A stretch of 64,000 nt of DNA from JAIQFV01 sp041494885 (GCA_041494885.1 JBGQBO010000004.1:1-64000), one strand, 5' to 3'. Shown: positions 45,050-55,048, counted from the first letter of the stretch. Made by a program: numbers and translations. Notes: generated by a model not told the origin, from the sequence alone.

Positions 45050-46447
45050 TTATTCTCTTCGTTTCCATCTCAAACCCGCTCTAGTATCTTCCAGAATGAT
45101 CCCCTGCGCAAGCAATTGATCGCGAAGCTCATCGGCTTTCTTGAAGTTGCGCTCCCGGCGCGCCTGATTCCGCTCAGCAATCAGCGCTTCGATCTGCGAG
45201 TCGAGAATCTGGTGGGTGGGATCCTTTAATACAGAGAAGATGGACTGGAAGTCAGTGAACAGCGCCCCGATGGAGGCCACGTTCCCCTGGCGAAGGTTCC
45301 CCTCGGTCATCGCGATGTTTCCGTCGTGCACAAATTCAAATACCGCGCCGAGGGCCTGGGCGGTGTTGAGGTCGTCATCCAGCGCGGCCATAAACTTTTC
45401 GCGCGCAGCCCGAGCCAGGTTCTCTACCGGTTCATTGAGACCCTCGGGAAACTTCTCCGTTTCGAAGCGGAGCAGGAAGTCCTCCAGACGCTCGATCGCC
45501 TTCTGAGACTGGGGCACCGAATCAGTTGTAAAGTTGAGAGGTTTTCGATATGGGACCGAGGCCAGGGTATATCGTATCGCCCGGGGTGAATCCCCCTTGG
45601 CGAGTAAATCACGCAAAGTAAAAAAATTCCCCTTCGATTTCGACATTTTCTCGCCGTTCACCATCAAATGCTCACCATGCAGCCATAATTTAACGAACGG
45701 TTTGCCCGTCGCACTCTCGCTTTGTGCGATCTCGTTCTCGTGATGTGGGAAGATGTTGTCCACGGCGCCACAGTGAATGTCGAACGACACACCGAGGTAC
45801 CGCATGGACATGGCTGAACACTCGATGTGCCATCCTGGTCGTCCCTTTCCAATGGGCGTCTCCCACCAGGGTTCCCCGTCCTTGGGAGCCTTCCAGAGCG
45901 CGAAATCGCGAACATCCTCTTTTTCGTACTCGTCCACATCCACACTCGCGCCCGATTTCATCCCATCGAAGTTCAGCTTGGCCAGTTGACCATACTTGGG
46001 GTAAGTGGAAATCTTGAAGTAATAGGAGCCGTCTTTTTCATAGGCATGCCCGCTGGCGAGGAGCGTTTGGATAAGCTGGACCATGTCCGCGATATGGTCT
46101 GTGGCATTCACCACCTTATCCGGCCGTTCGATGGAGAGTGCCATGCAGTCTTCAAAAAAGCAGCGGGTGTAATTCTCCGTGTAGGCTCTAAGCTGGGCCG
46201 GTTCCTTCGCCTTTGAATCGCGAATCGTTTTGTCATCCACGTCGGTAATGTTCATGACGTGGGTGAGCTGATAGCCCTTCAACTTCAACCATCGACGCAG
46301 GATATCTTCGTAGACGTAGGTCCGGAAGTTACCGATGTGCGCAAAATCGTAGACCGTCGGCCCACACGCGTACATGCGCACGTGATTCCCTTCCAAGGGC
46401 TTGAAATCCTGTAATGTCCCGGTCAGAGTATTCTTTAATTTAAGCAT
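45050..46447 (-). CDS. cysS: Cysteinyl-tRNA synthetase
   Basis: 465 residues, class I synthetase that charges tRNA-Cys. The zinc Cys is in MYACGPTVYD, HIGN serves as the HIGH motif, ECSAMS and HHENE supply further zinc ligands, and GEKMSKSKGN is the KMSKS loop. Full length. tRNA-Cys is encoded 3.6 kb away on the same strand. Confidence 0.97.
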   Translation of the reverse strand: MLKLKNTLTGTLQDFKPLEGNHVRMYACGPTVYDFAHIGNFRTYVYEDILRRWLKLKGYQLTHVMNITDVDDKTIRDSKAKEPAQLRAYTENYTRCFFEDCMALSIERPDKVVNATDHIADMVQLIQTLLASGHAYEKDGSYYFKISTYPKYGQLAKLNFDGMKSGASVDVDEYEKEDVRDFALWKAPKDGEPWWETPIGKGRPGWHIECSAMSMRYLGVSFDIHCGAVDNIFPHHENEIAQSESATGKPFVKLWLHGEHLMVNGEKMSKSKGNFFTLRDLLAKGDSPRAIRYTLASVPYRKPLNFTTDSVPQSQKAIERLEDFLLRFETEKFPEGLNEPVENLARAAREKFMAALDDDLNTAQALGAVFEFVHDGNIAMTEGNLRQGNVASIGALFTDFQSIFSVLKDPTHQILDSQIEALIAERNQARRERNFKKADELRDQLLAQGIILEDTRAGLRWKRRE

Positions 46448-46568
46448 TTGTTTATTCGTGCTGGGCGCACTCCGTAAATCACGGAAACCTCATTCTCAAA
46501 CTCGCCTTGTCATTCTAGCGGTCGCCTTTGCAGGGAGTCAAGAAAACACAGTGCTCTTCCCAACAAAA

Positions 46569-46593
46569 AATCCCCACAAAGTTTGTGGGGATT
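46569..46593 (-). terminator. Intrinsic terminator after the FecR-domain gene
   Basis: AATCCCCACAAA and TTTGTGGGGATT are exact inverted copies with a one-base centre; on the minus strand the stem is followed by a T-run. It lies 66 bases past the stop of the FecR-domain gene and upstream of cysS, so it separates the two units. Confidence 0.88.
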
Positions 46594-46658
46594 TTCGGTT
46601 TGGACGTTCTGCAGACTGTGCAAGAGATGCCGCCAAAATCCACGGCAGGGTTACAGCT

Positions 46659-47714
46659 TCAATGGCGAGCTGGAGCGGACTGTCGGCCCCCTTCAGAGCG
46701 CATTGACCCTCCCGACGGTGCGCTCATCGGGGAAGATCCGGAAGAAGGGGCTGAGCCTCGCCCCAAGCCGCTTCCCGGACTCGGGCCGATGGAATCATGG
46801 CTGCGTGACAGACTTTCGCCGCGATTTGTACCAACACCTCGGCCTGCATTTGTGACGACGACAATGGGTGAAAAAAAGAAACCGCCATAGGGGGAGAAAA
46901 AGTTGTTCTGGCACGGCATGTAAGTGTAGAAAGTATAGAACGGGTCATAATACCAACCGCAACTCCATCTGTAAGGCCCAAAACCGGAGTATCCAAAAAG
47001 GCCGCCAGGGTAATAACCTTGAGAGAACGATCGGATGACCCCCAAATTGGATTGAGCCAACTGCTCCGAGCGGAAAACGCCCCATTCACTCAGGTTGTCA
47101 ATTTGTTTAGTGTCAAAGTGATTGAAGGCCTCCTTGGCATCTCCACTCCCAAATGTTGCGATGGAGGATTTTTTCATGCGACTCGTCTTTCCATTTGCGG
47201 CAACCGTGACCATTTCCCCTCGAAAGACCCGCGCTGTGGCCGATCCTGAATCCTTGATATCAAATCGGTAGATGCCGTCTTTCCTCATGTTGAACTGTTG
47301 TCCGGAAACTGACACGACAATCTGACCAATGGATTTCATATTTCCAGCTTCCACTTCCATTGAGCCTGACAGCAATTCCAGAGAGAGAGCGGTCAGACGG
47401 TCATTGACCAGCCGCATTGCTGACTCCGGTCCCATTCGCACAAAGGAACCTGGATTGAGCAGCATTTCGACGCGGCTGTTTTCATGAATCTTCAACTCAT
47501 CACCCTGGCGCAGTTGCAAAAGCGGCTTGGCTTTCTCCCACCGCATGTCTCGGGCATTGTGGACCTCTGCTTGACCCTCGATCACATTAATCAAGCCGCC
47601 CTTAGTTGAGATATAGGGCTGTCCCAGAACCATCGCAGGCAGGAAGGCCAAAAGCACCACGAGACACGTGAACACTCCCACCCACTGTTCAGTTCTTTTC
47701 GTGGCTTTATTCAT
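46659..47714 (-). CDS. FecR-domain secreted protein
   Basis: 351 residues with a signal peptide (GVFTCLVVLLAFLPAMVLG). The mature N-terminal half has two FecR-like beta segments (LRQGDELKIHENSRVEMLLN, and LELLSGSMEVEA). The C-terminal third is low-complexity: a Gly/Tyr/Phe-rich stretch (FSPYGGFFFSP) and a Ser/Gly/Pro tail. No sigma factor or TonB receptor is beside it, so it is unlikely to be a FecIR regulator and more likely an envelope protein. Confidence 0.8.
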   Translation of the reverse strand: MNKATKRTEQWVGVFTCLVVLLAFLPAMVLGQPYISTKGGLINVIEGQAEVHNARDMRWEKAKPLLQLRQGDELKIHENSRVEMLLNPGSFVRMGPESAMRLVNDRLTALSLELLSGSMEVEAGNMKSIGQIVVSVSGQQFNMRKDGIYRFDIKDSGSATARVFRGEMVTVAANGKTSRMKKSSIATFGSGDAKEAFNHFDTKQIDNLSEWGVFRSEQLAQSNLGVIRSFSQGYYPGGLFGYSGFGPYRWSCGWYYDPFYTFYTYMPCQNNFFSPYGGFFFSPIVVVTNAGRGVGTNRGESLSRSHDSIGPSPGSGLGRGSAPSSGSSPMSAPSGGSMRSEGGRQSAPARH

Positions 47715-47864
47715 AGTTTTTTCCTTTTTGGCTGAATATCGTAAATTGCTTATCTGATTGCTCTGTCTCCCTGCTCAGTGTGATTCATAAACCCAAGAAA
47801 AAGTTGGCCATAACCCGTATTTTATTTGCAGTCTCGTAAAGCATGGACCCAGGGGCAAACACCC

Positions 47865-48398
47865 CTAGGAGCGCAATAACGAGTCGAAGTATTGCAAAGC
47901 TTCTGGTGCCATCCAATTATAGGCGCCTACTATCTTACCACGTACGACACCGGAAGGATCAATAATATACGTCTCCGGGTACTTAAAGGTCCCGTATTGG
48001 TGAGGAACGGACTGGTGGGTATCGAGGAGGATGGTGAAGGACAGGTTGTTTTCTTGTGTAAACTTCTTGACCGGTTCCCAGTCGCTGTCCACGCTAACGG
48101 TCAGAACGGAGATCTTTTGGGGGGCCGTCGCGGCAAAGCGGCGGTTCAACTGTTCAAGAAAAGGGGCCTCCTCAACACAAGGCGGACACCAGGTTCCCCA
48201 GAAATTGAGCACGACATATTTTCCACGGTAATCTGAAAGTCGGACACTCTGCCCGCTGGCATTCTTTAACGAAAAATCAGGGGCTGACTTCCCCACCTCG
48301 GCGGGCTGGTCCTCCGATCCACGCCTTTGCGAAAAGTACCATCCAAACCCCACCAGGATGAGGACGACGCCAAGAATGAAGACCTTCAGTTGTTTCAT
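47865..48398 (-). CDS. TlpA/ResA-like thioredoxin-family protein
   Basis: 177 residues. An N-terminal membrane anchor (VFILGVVLILVGFGWYFS) places the domain in the periplasm. The thioredoxin fold carries the active site W-C71-PP-C74 in LNFWGTWCPPCVEEAP, and a cis-Pro region YPETYIIDPSGVV. Such proteins reduce disulfides, often for cytochrome c maturation, but no ccm genes are near. Confidence 0.92.
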   Translation of the reverse strand: MKQLKVFILGVVLILVGFGWYFSQRRGSEDQPAEVGKSAPDFSLKNASGQSVRLSDYRGKYVVLNFWGTWCPPCVEEAPFLEQLNRRFAATAPQKISVLTVSVDSDWEPVKKFTQENNLSFTILLDTHQSVPHQYGTFKYPETYIIDPSGVVRGKIVGAYNWMAPEALQYFDSLLRS

Positions 48399-48658
48399 AA
48401 AGGGATACCAATTCTCGAAAGCCCACAGATTCTTAGGCTCGACCCGGGGGGGCCATCTTTGCTCAACCCGGGTTCAAATACTTGCTGGCCGGGATCGAAC
48501 GCTGTTGCCAGGAATTGAATTGTAGGTTTCTCGGTCGAGTTTGACAAACAAAAAAGATAGAATGTGATCGCTGCCTGACTGGGAGGCCATCTGAGTTTGG
48601 GTTGGATTCGCTACAAGATGAATGGGCCCGATGAGCTGAGTAGTAGGAGGAGGTTCTG

Positions 48659-49567
48659 ATGCCGGAACTGCCAGAAGCTGAGACGATTGTCCGTGGCCTG
48701 CGCGCTCACATCCTGAATTCCAGGATTCTGTCGATTGAATTTCCTCGCGCCCGGTACTTCCGTCCGCAGCTTGAAAAACCGGTCGAGCAGTATCTCGCTT
48801 CCCGGATCACGGACATCTTTCGTCATGGAAAATCCGTGATCATGCAAATCGAGACTCTTCAAGAGGGAGATCAGTTCGTCGTCATCCGCCTGGGGATGAC
48901 CGGCCAACTGCTGCTGGGAGATCATTCCGATCGGCACACTCATGCGATTTTTGACCTCGATCCTCCCGGTATGCGCCTTTGTTTCCGCGATTCCCGCCAG
49001 TTTGGCAGGATGCTCTTCGTCAAAGACTGGCGGCCTGTTTTTCAATCCCAGAATGCCCCCCGACCGCTCGCCCGGCGTGCAGCCGCCCAGGGGAATGCCA
49101 AACACGGCGAGCGGAATCAGCCGGCCGGCGTAACGATTGTTTCCGATCCCCTGAAGATTTCAGGCGATGAATTCCTAAAGATTTTTTGGAGACGCCGTGG
49201 CATGATCAAAGCTGCCCTGATGAACCAGCATTTATTGGTGGGGGTTGGAAACATCTATGCAGACGAAAGCTTGTTTACCGCACGCCTTCATCCCAAACAA
49301 ACATTACAGCGGCTCTCGAAGCGGCGGTTGCTCAAGTACTTTGCAATCCTTGTTAGGACGTTGCTGGATGCCATTGACCTTGGGGGCTCTTCCATTTCAG
49401 ATTTTGTAGGCGCCACCAACGTCCTGGGAGAGTTCCAATTAGAGCACCGCGTTTACGGACGCACCGGCGAAAGATGCCTCCGAAGGGGTTGTCCCGGCAT
49501 CATCAAGCGCACCGTGGTTTCAAGCCGTGGAACCCATTATTGCCCCCTGTGCCAACGGAAAATCTGA
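48659..49567 (+). CDS. mutM: Formamidopyrimidine-DNA glycosylase
   Basis: 302 residues. The N-terminal PELPEAETIVRGL gives the catalytic Pro and Glu, VGVGNIYADESLF the helix-two-turn-helix region, and CLRRGCPGIIKR...CPLCQRK the C-terminal zinc finger. It removes 8-oxoguanine and nicks the DNA. It is about 30 residues longer than usual because of an Arg/Ala/Gln-rich insert near residues 122-152 after the DSRQFGR segment. A strong GGAGGAGG site precedes the ATG. Confidence 0.95.
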   Translation: MPELPEAETIVRGLRAHILNSRILSIEFPRARYFRPQLEKPVEQYLASRITDIFRHGKSVIMQIETLQEGDQFVVIRLGMTGQLLLGDHSDRHTHAIFDLDPPGMRLCFRDSRQFGRMLFVKDWRPVFQSQNAPRPLARRAAAQGNAKHGERNQPAGVTIVSDPLKISGDEFLKIFWRRRGMIKAALMNQHLLVGVGNIYADESLFTARLHPKQTLQRLSKRRLLKYFAILVRTLLDAIDLGGSSISDFVGATNVLGEFQLEHRVYGRTGERCLRRGCPGIIKRTVVSSRGTHYCPLCQRKI

Positions 49568-49788
49568 ATGCCCCTGAGAAGCAGAGACGACCCAAGGCTT
49601 TGAGTCATTTCGGGCCCCCTGCCTGGTGAATTTGCGATTTCGCTTTTTTTACGCCTATGGTTTGCCTTCAAATATCCTTGGTCGCCCGGACTTCGATTCA
49701 CGGGCCGCCGGGACTCGGTGGCAACCTTCAGCGGTACTTGGATCAAGGCGGGACTGCGCTCTAAATCCCGAGCCTCTTAATGGCTCCG

Positions 49789-51309
49789 CTATTTTTTCTT
49801 CTTCTTGAAAAGATCCTGGAGGGACTGGATGGTATCCCCGATTTTGGAGGGGGAATTGGGTTGTCCTTTCCTCAGAGATAGGAGTCGCTGGGTGTCCAAC
49901 CTAAAATGCGGAGCTTGAAACGCGCCCGTAATCTGAACCGGGACCGTGGCTTGCTTGTTCTGATTTTCCAGGAGACCGGAGAGCAGGCCACCCAGGGGAT
50001 TCTCTGCCCGGATCTTTTGACTGGCCCCCCGAGAAAATGTGGCCAGGACATTGAAGTTCAACTCGCTATCAAAGTTGAACCCTCCTTGACATAACAAGCT
50101 GAGATCGGGGATTTCAATCTGAAGGTCGTTGGTGCGAGCCCAGTTGTCACCGATGTCGAAGTGTCCGGCCATCTTGTTGATGGGAGTCTCGCCTTCCGGG
50201 AAGCTGACTCCCACCAACTTTGCTACGAGAGCTATCTGGTGGCCGATACTGACGTGCGACAGTTTGCCGTTCTGCAGTTCCAATGCAGCCCTCCCGGTCA
50301 ACTCGCGTAATACCTGCGCTTGATTCTCCCCGCGTATCTCCAATGAAAGATCACCGCTGAGCAGACCGTAAAACAAGTTCTTGGACGAACTGTTGCTCGA
50401 TAGCAATTGGTTGGCATCGATTCGGCTCAAGTGACTCGTGAGCTCGAGCGAAGGCCGGGCTTGAAGAGAGTTGACGGTCATCGTCCCGCTTTCATGCCCG
50501 GAGTAAATATCAAAATCCAACGGGTTAAATTTCAAGGTGCCTTGAGACACGGTAAATTGTCCTTTGAGATTCTCGAATCTGACTTTCGCTGCATGAAGGG
50601 ATTTCGCCTCAATAGTGCCCCTGGCAGGTGAGTTTGCCAGGTTATTGAGGTCGAGCGGGCCCACCTGCCCTTGAAAATGGACAGGCTCCTTCTCCATGAT
50701 GCTGCTTAAGGTCAATGAGAATGAAAACGCGGATCGAGCTGAAATGTTCCGGGCCGTTAACTCAAGGACATCATAACTCTTGGGGTCATTGGGATGGGTC
50801 TGATCAAGGATGACGATCCGTCCGTTTTTTATGGCTAGATTGGAAATATCCAAGGAACGGATACGGAGCGGGGCTGCAGCAGTTGCGTTGCTGGCCGCGG
50901 TGGGGTTGGGTGCCTTTGCCTCTGATTCAGCCATTGAAGAAAAATTCCATTCCCCCTGTGAGTTCCTAACAAGCCAAACAGTGGGCCCAATCATCTCGAG
51001 CGAGGTGACCTGGATTTGACGTCGCAGGAGGGGCCAGAGGTCAAGGTGCAGCCGGAAGCGCTCAATCCTGACGAAATCACCACTGCGGAAGGAGGGGTCA
51101 TCGCTGATCAGCACATCCTTGGTTTCAAGAGCGACGGGCAAAAGAGATAACCGCAGGTCGTGCAACACAACCTGGCGGTTGAGCGCCTTTCCCAGACGTC
51201 TTTCGATAACGTCCCGATAGGCGTTCACATTCACCAGAAGCGGCACGGCCACTACAATCCCCAGCAGAACAACGATCACGCCCAGAGCGATCCACCATTT
51301 CTTCGACAC
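49789..51309 (-). CDS. AsmA-family inner-membrane-anchored protein
   Basis: 506 residues. One N-terminal membrane helix (IALGVIVVLLGIVVAVPLLV) and a long periplasmic part with the AsmA signature VNAYRDVIERRLGKALNRQV, followed by a beta-rich body and a C-terminal AsmA_2-like region (LQNGKLSHVSIG, GHFDIGDNWARTNDLQIEIP). AsmA-like proteins are linked to lipid transport and outer-membrane assembly. The start is GTG at 51309, behind GGGGAGG. The C-terminus is lysine-rich. Confidence 0.88.
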   Translation of the reverse strand: MSKKWWIALGVIVVLLGIVVAVPLLVNVNAYRDVIERRLGKALNRQVVLHDLRLSLLPVALETKDVLISDDPSFRSGDFVRIERFRLHLDLWPLLRRQIQVTSLEMIGPTVWLVRNSQGEWNFSSMAESEAKAPNPTAASNATAAAPLRIRSLDISNLAIKNGRIVILDQTHPNDPKSYDVLELTARNISARSAFSFSLTLSSIMEKEPVHFQGQVGPLDLNNLANSPARGTIEAKSLHAAKVRFENLKGQFTVSQGTLKFNPLDFDIYSGHESGTMTVNSLQARPSLELTSHLSRIDANQLLSSNSSSKNLFYGLLSGDLSLEIRGENQAQVLRELTGRAALELQNGKLSHVSIGHQIALVAKLVGVSFPEGETPINKMAGHFDIGDNWARTNDLQIEIPDLSLLCQGGFNFDSELNFNVLATFSRGASQKIRAENPLGGLLSGLLENQNKQATVPVQITGAFQAPHFRLDTQRLLSLRKGQPNSPSKIGDTIQSLQDLFKKKKK

Positions 51310-51472
51310 GGCTGATTTTCCTCCCCTCCCAGCCGGTGATTTTACCCTTACGCAATCGGCCCATCAAAACATTTCCTTTCACGACCGTTGACAATGGGAC
51401 AAGTCCACATAGAATAGAGACCGCTCCAGGACGATCAATTCAATTGAGACCATCTCTTCGAGGTGTAATTCC

Positions 51473-51928
51473 ATGCTCAAGGAAGGCGACAAGGCTCCCG
51501 ATTTTGCGGCGACCGACAGCTCCGGCCGGCCGGTTCGCTTGAAGGACTTCACAGGGAAAGACATTGTTCTCTATTTCTTCCCCAAGGCGAACACCCCCGG
51601 ATGCACGATGGAGACCTGCGATTTCCGTGATCACCAAAATGAGATCCGGAAAAAGGGCGCCGTCGTGCTGGGAGTGAGTGCCGACAGTCCTAAGGCTCAG
51701 GCGGGTTTCGCGAACAAATATAGCGTCCCGTTTCCATTGTTGTGTGATGAAGACAAACAAACTCTGAAGGCCTATGGAGTATGGAAGGAAAAGAGCCTGT
51801 ACGGCAGGAAATTTATGGGAATTGAGCGCACGACAGTGATCATTGGAAAGGATGGGAGGATCCGGAAGATCTTCGCAAAGGTGAAAGTCAAGGGACACGT
51901 TGAAGACGTTCTTCAAGCGCTTGGATAG
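51473..51928 (+). CDS. bcp: Peroxiredoxin, BCP/PrxQ type
   Basis: 151 residues, cytoplasmic (no signal). The peroxidatic Cys44 and resolving Cys49 lie in NTPGCTMETCDFRD, the 1-Cys-plus-4 spacing of PrxQ. It reduces hydroperoxides with thioredoxin. GAGGTG precedes the ATG. It is followed by a SET-domain gene whose start overlaps nothing, with a 49-base gap. Confidence 0.94.
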   Translation: MLKEGDKAPDFAATDSSGRPVRLKDFTGKDIVLYFFPKANTPGCTMETCDFRDHQNEIRKKGAVVLGVSADSPKAQAGFANKYSVPFPLLCDEDKQTLKAYGVWKEKSLYGRKFMGIERTTVIIGKDGRIRKIFAKVKVKGHVEDVLQALG

Positions 51929-51977
51929 CCTTGGCCTATTTCGAGTCTCCGGGTGGCCCAGCGACCTGAAAGACAAG

Positions 51978-52547
51978 ATGACAGAGAAGAAAGTCAAACA
52001 GACATCAGGTTCTTCGTACAAGGATCCCTCTCGTGAGCTCATGGAGCTGAGGGAGTCTTCCATCCACGATCGAGGGGTCTTTGCGACCGTTACCATTGCT
52101 CCTGGTCAGCGGATCATCCAGTACTTGGGAGAGGAAATATCAGCCGAGGAGTGTGACCGCCGGGAACAGCTCTACAGTGAACTCGAGGTCACTTACCTGT
52201 TCGACCTGGAGAATGGATACGCCATTGATGGAGGAGTGAACGGGAACCTCGCGATTTACATCAACCACAGTTGCGACCCCAACTGCCTCATAGAATTCGA
52301 GGGGAATAATATCTGGGTCGTTGCCCGGCGGCCCGTCGTCTCCGGAGAGGAACTGACCTACGATTATTGGTTCGACCCTGCCGATGATGATGCAACAACG
52401 GTCCCCTGTCATTGTCGATCCACCGCATGTCGCGGAACCATCAATCGGCCGAGGGACATCGGGTGCGATAAGGACAGCGACGGCGAGAAAGGCGGTCCTA
52501 CCATTCACGCTAAAGGGGAGGATCGGGATCGGCTGTCCCCGGATTAG
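51978..52547 (+). CDS. SET-domain protein (putative lysine methyltransferase)
   Basis: 189 residues. SET-domain hallmarks are all present: ESSIHDRGVFATVTIAPGQRI, the catalytic knot YINHSCDPNC, GEELTYDYWF and a post-SET-like CHC...C cluster (CHCRSTACRG). These domains transfer methyl groups from SAM to lysine, and are mainly eukaryotic with scattered bacterial cases. The longer frame starts at 51900, overlapping the peroxiredoxin; the ATG at 51978 fits the domain. The C-terminal 30 residues are charged and unremarkable. Substrate unknown. Confidence 0.87.
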   Translation: MTEKKVKQTSGSSYKDPSRELMELRESSIHDRGVFATVTIAPGQRIIQYLGEEISAEECDRREQLYSELEVTYLFDLENGYAIDGGVNGNLAIYINHSCDPNCLIEFEGNNIWVVARRPVVSGEELTYDYWFDPADDDATTVPCHCRSTACRGTINRPRDIGCDKDSDGEKGGPTIHAKGEDRDRLSPD

Positions 52548-52688
52548 TACAACCCCATCCCGACGAACGTTCTGCTTCTTTGAGTAGCGGAGCCTGGTCC
52601 GTGGAGTGCGGGTAGATCCCTTCAATCGTCCCTTGATCTCGGGCTCATTCTACAAATCAAAAGCCACCCTCATGGAAAACATCATTAG

Positions 52689-54179
52689 ATGATCTGCCAC
52701 CTCAACAGGCTTCATCCGAAAAGCACATCTCTTACAGCAGTTGCGGTTACATTCGTCTTGCTTCTCCTCGAACCGCTCCTTCCCTGTGCCAGTTTTGGAG
52801 AATCATTGCGAATTCGCAAGCGGTCGACAGAGAGGCTTCTGATTGTCGGTGTCACAGTCGTCAATGTGAACGCCCTGAGCGCGGCCACGGCGTTGAGGCC
52901 CGATATGACGATTGTGGTCGCAGGAGACCGGATCGTCGATTTGCGGCCTGCCACTCAAGATGACCTCAAGAGCCTCAAGCTCGGAAAGGAGGATTCGGGG
53001 GAAGAAGGCATCGGGTCCAGCCATTCCATTGATGGTCGAGGATTATTCGTGATTCCCGGCCTGATTGACACCCACGTTCATCTGGAGTGGGGCAACGACG
53101 AAGTATCGATGCTGAAGATTCTTCTGGCCAACGGCGTGACAGCTATCTTGGAGGCAGGAAATCCCTCGGAAAAACTTTTCCGCATCAGACGTCAATCCCT
53201 CTCCCGTGACTTTCCGGGCCCGCGAATGGAGGTCTGCGGCCCGCTTATTACTTCTCCCCCGGCAGCGTGGTCCCACATGACAGTCGTAACGACGGCGAAT
53301 CAAGTCAAACAAGCCGTTCGAGCCCGAGCTGTGGCAGGGGCCAAATTCGCCAAGATTTATGCGCAGTTGCCCCCTCCCCTTTCCAAGAGCGTCATTGATG
53401 GGGCGCATCGAAGGGGGATGCGTGTCATGGGGCATCTCGGCAGCACCAACGCTCTTGAGGCGACCACGCTCGGCATCAACATCATTACCCATCTCTCCGG
53501 GATTGCTGATGCCGCCCTCACAGACCCTGAGACGGTTCGCTCTCAACACGCCCTGGGATTCTCCCAGGGTTGGCAAGCGACCAATGCCGCGTGGGGACAG
53601 GTGGTCCCAGAAAAACTCTCCGACCTGATTCGGCGCATGGTGGCCAATCGCGTCGCCCTCTCCCCCACTCTCTGGTTTCAGAAAGTCTTTGCTACACTGG
53701 GAGAGGAAACCGAAGAAAAGCAAGAGGCTGTGAAGTACTCACACGCCCCTCCCGGCCTCTTGAAAGGATGGCAGCACTTCACTATGGACGTGGGCGATCC
53801 CGACATCTACAAATCGGCCTGGCCCCGCCAAAAGCAATTTGTTCGAGCCTTCTTCGAGGCGGGAGGTATCCTGATCGCCGGAACTGATACTCCCAATCAA
53901 TTCGTTGCACCGGGGTTTGGACTTCATCAGGAAATCGAGACACTCGTCGAAGCAGGGATTCCTTCATTTGATGCATTGAAGGCAGCCACGGTCAATGCCA
54001 GCCGTGCCCTGGGACATGAGGAGGACTTCGGTTCCATTGAAATTGGCACTCAGGCAGACTTTGTGGTCATTGAAGGGAATCCGCTCGACAATTTGAGGAA
54101 TGCTCGCAGAATTCGAATAGTCTTCCGGAGTGGAAAACCATATTCCCCTCGACGCCTCGTAGCTGGGCTCGTTCAATAG
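52689..54179 (+). CDS. Secreted amidohydrolase (imidazolonepropionase-like)
   Basis: 496 residues. A probable signal (AVAVTFVLLLLEPLLPCASFG) precedes an amidohydrolase TIM barrel. Metal ligands are seen in GLIDTHVHLEWG (HxH), a likely bridging Lys in AGAKFAKIYAQLP, His in VMGHLGST and IITHLSG, and Asp in IAGTDTPNQ. The C-terminus has the usual 'GSIEIGTQADFVVIEGNPL' return to the small beta domain. Peptidase, prolidase or amidase activity is possible; substrate unknown. Confidence 0.88.
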   Translation: MICHLNRLHPKSTSLTAVAVTFVLLLLEPLLPCASFGESLRIRKRSTERLLIVGVTVVNVNALSAATALRPDMTIVVAGDRIVDLRPATQDDLKSLKLGKEDSGEEGIGSSHSIDGRGLFVIPGLIDTHVHLEWGNDEVSMLKILLANGVTAILEAGNPSEKLFRIRRQSLSRDFPGPRMEVCGPLITSPPAAWSHMTVVTTANQVKQAVRARAVAGAKFAKIYAQLPPPLSKSVIDGAHRRGMRVMGHLGSTNALEATTLGINIITHLSGIADAALTDPETVRSQHALGFSQGWQATNAAWGQVVPEKLSDLIRRMVANRVALSPTLWFQKVFATLGEETEEKQEAVKYSHAPPGLLKGWQHFTMDVGDPDIYKSAWPRQKQFVRAFFEAGGILIAGTDTPNQFVAPGFGLHQEIETLVEAGIPSFDALKAATVNASRALGHEEDFGSIEIGTQADFVVIEGNPLDNLRNARRIRIVFRSGKPYSPRRLVAGLVQ

Positions 54180-54268
54180 AGATCAATTTCAAGCCCTCCT
54201 TGGAGATTCAGTGCGCTTTTGAATCTTTTGCGGGAAACGTTTAAAATCACGCCGGAGAGCAGGAGTCG

Positions 54269-54961
54269 ATGATCCCATTTCGTGACAACATTCCTTCACG
54301 AACCTTTCCGTTCGTTACGGTGGCACTCATCCTCGTCAACTGCGTGGTGTTCGTGCAGGAGTTGATGCTGGGCCGACACCTTCCCGCCTTCTTTCAGCTC
54401 TACGCGCTGGTTCCACTGCGGTGGCTCGATTCTGTCCTCTCACTGAATCCCAATGCCCTTCCGGAACTGGTCACCCTGTTCACCTCCATGTTCCTTCACG
54501 GGGGGTGGCTCCATTTGATCGGAAACATGTGGTATCTCTGGATTTTTGGGGACAATGTCGAAGACTATCTCGGGCACTTCCCATACTTGGGGTTCTATGT
54601 GGTCTGTGGCTTATTGGGTAACCTCGCGCACGTCCTTTTCAACTGGTCCTCGCTCGTGCCTTCTCTGGGAGCCAGTGGCGCCATCGCGGGGGTGCTGGGC
54701 GCTTATATACTGCTCTTTCCCGCCGCCCGGGTCCTGACTCTGATTCCTCTTTTTGTCTTCTGGCCTATAATCGAACTTCCCGCAGTAATTCTCTTGGGGT
54801 TCTGGTTTGTGGAGCAATTTCTTAGTGGTTTTTCTTCTTTTGCGATGACACGACAAGCGGGGGGTGGAGTGGCTTGGTTTGCGCATATTGGAGGATTCAT
54901 CGCAGGAATGATTCTCATTTCGCGGGCCAAGAGGTCACGACGGCGTCACTCGTATGTCTGA
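54269..54961 (+). CDS. Rhomboid family intramembrane serine protease
   Basis: 230 residues with about six membrane helices. The catalytic dyad is S136 in GASGAIAGVLG and H206 in FAHIGGF; HLIGNMWYL supplies the conserved His/Asn of helix 2. It would cleave membrane proteins within the bilayer. AGGAG precedes the ATG. No obvious substrate gene is adjacent. Confidence 0.94.
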   Translation: MIPFRDNIPSRTFPFVTVALILVNCVVFVQELMLGRHLPAFFQLYALVPLRWLDSVLSLNPNALPELVTLFTSMFLHGGWLHLIGNMWYLWIFGDNVEDYLGHFPYLGFYVVCGLLGNLAHVLFNWSSLVPSLGASGAIAGVLGAYILLFPAARVLTLIPLFVFWPIIELPAVILLGFWFVEQFLSGFSSFAMTRQAGGGVAWFAHIGGFIAGMILISRAKRSRRRHSYV

Positions 54962-55048
54962 AGGAGAATTGAGCACATCGATGATTCGTTCCAACCTGGG
55001 CGCGGCAACCATAAGTATCCTCTGGCCTGGGGGAACAAAGGAGTGAGT

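Noticed and set aside
46659..47714. FecIR-type signalling system
   Set aside because: No sigma factor or TonB receptor gene is adjacent and the protein is fully exported, so a regulator role is unlikely.
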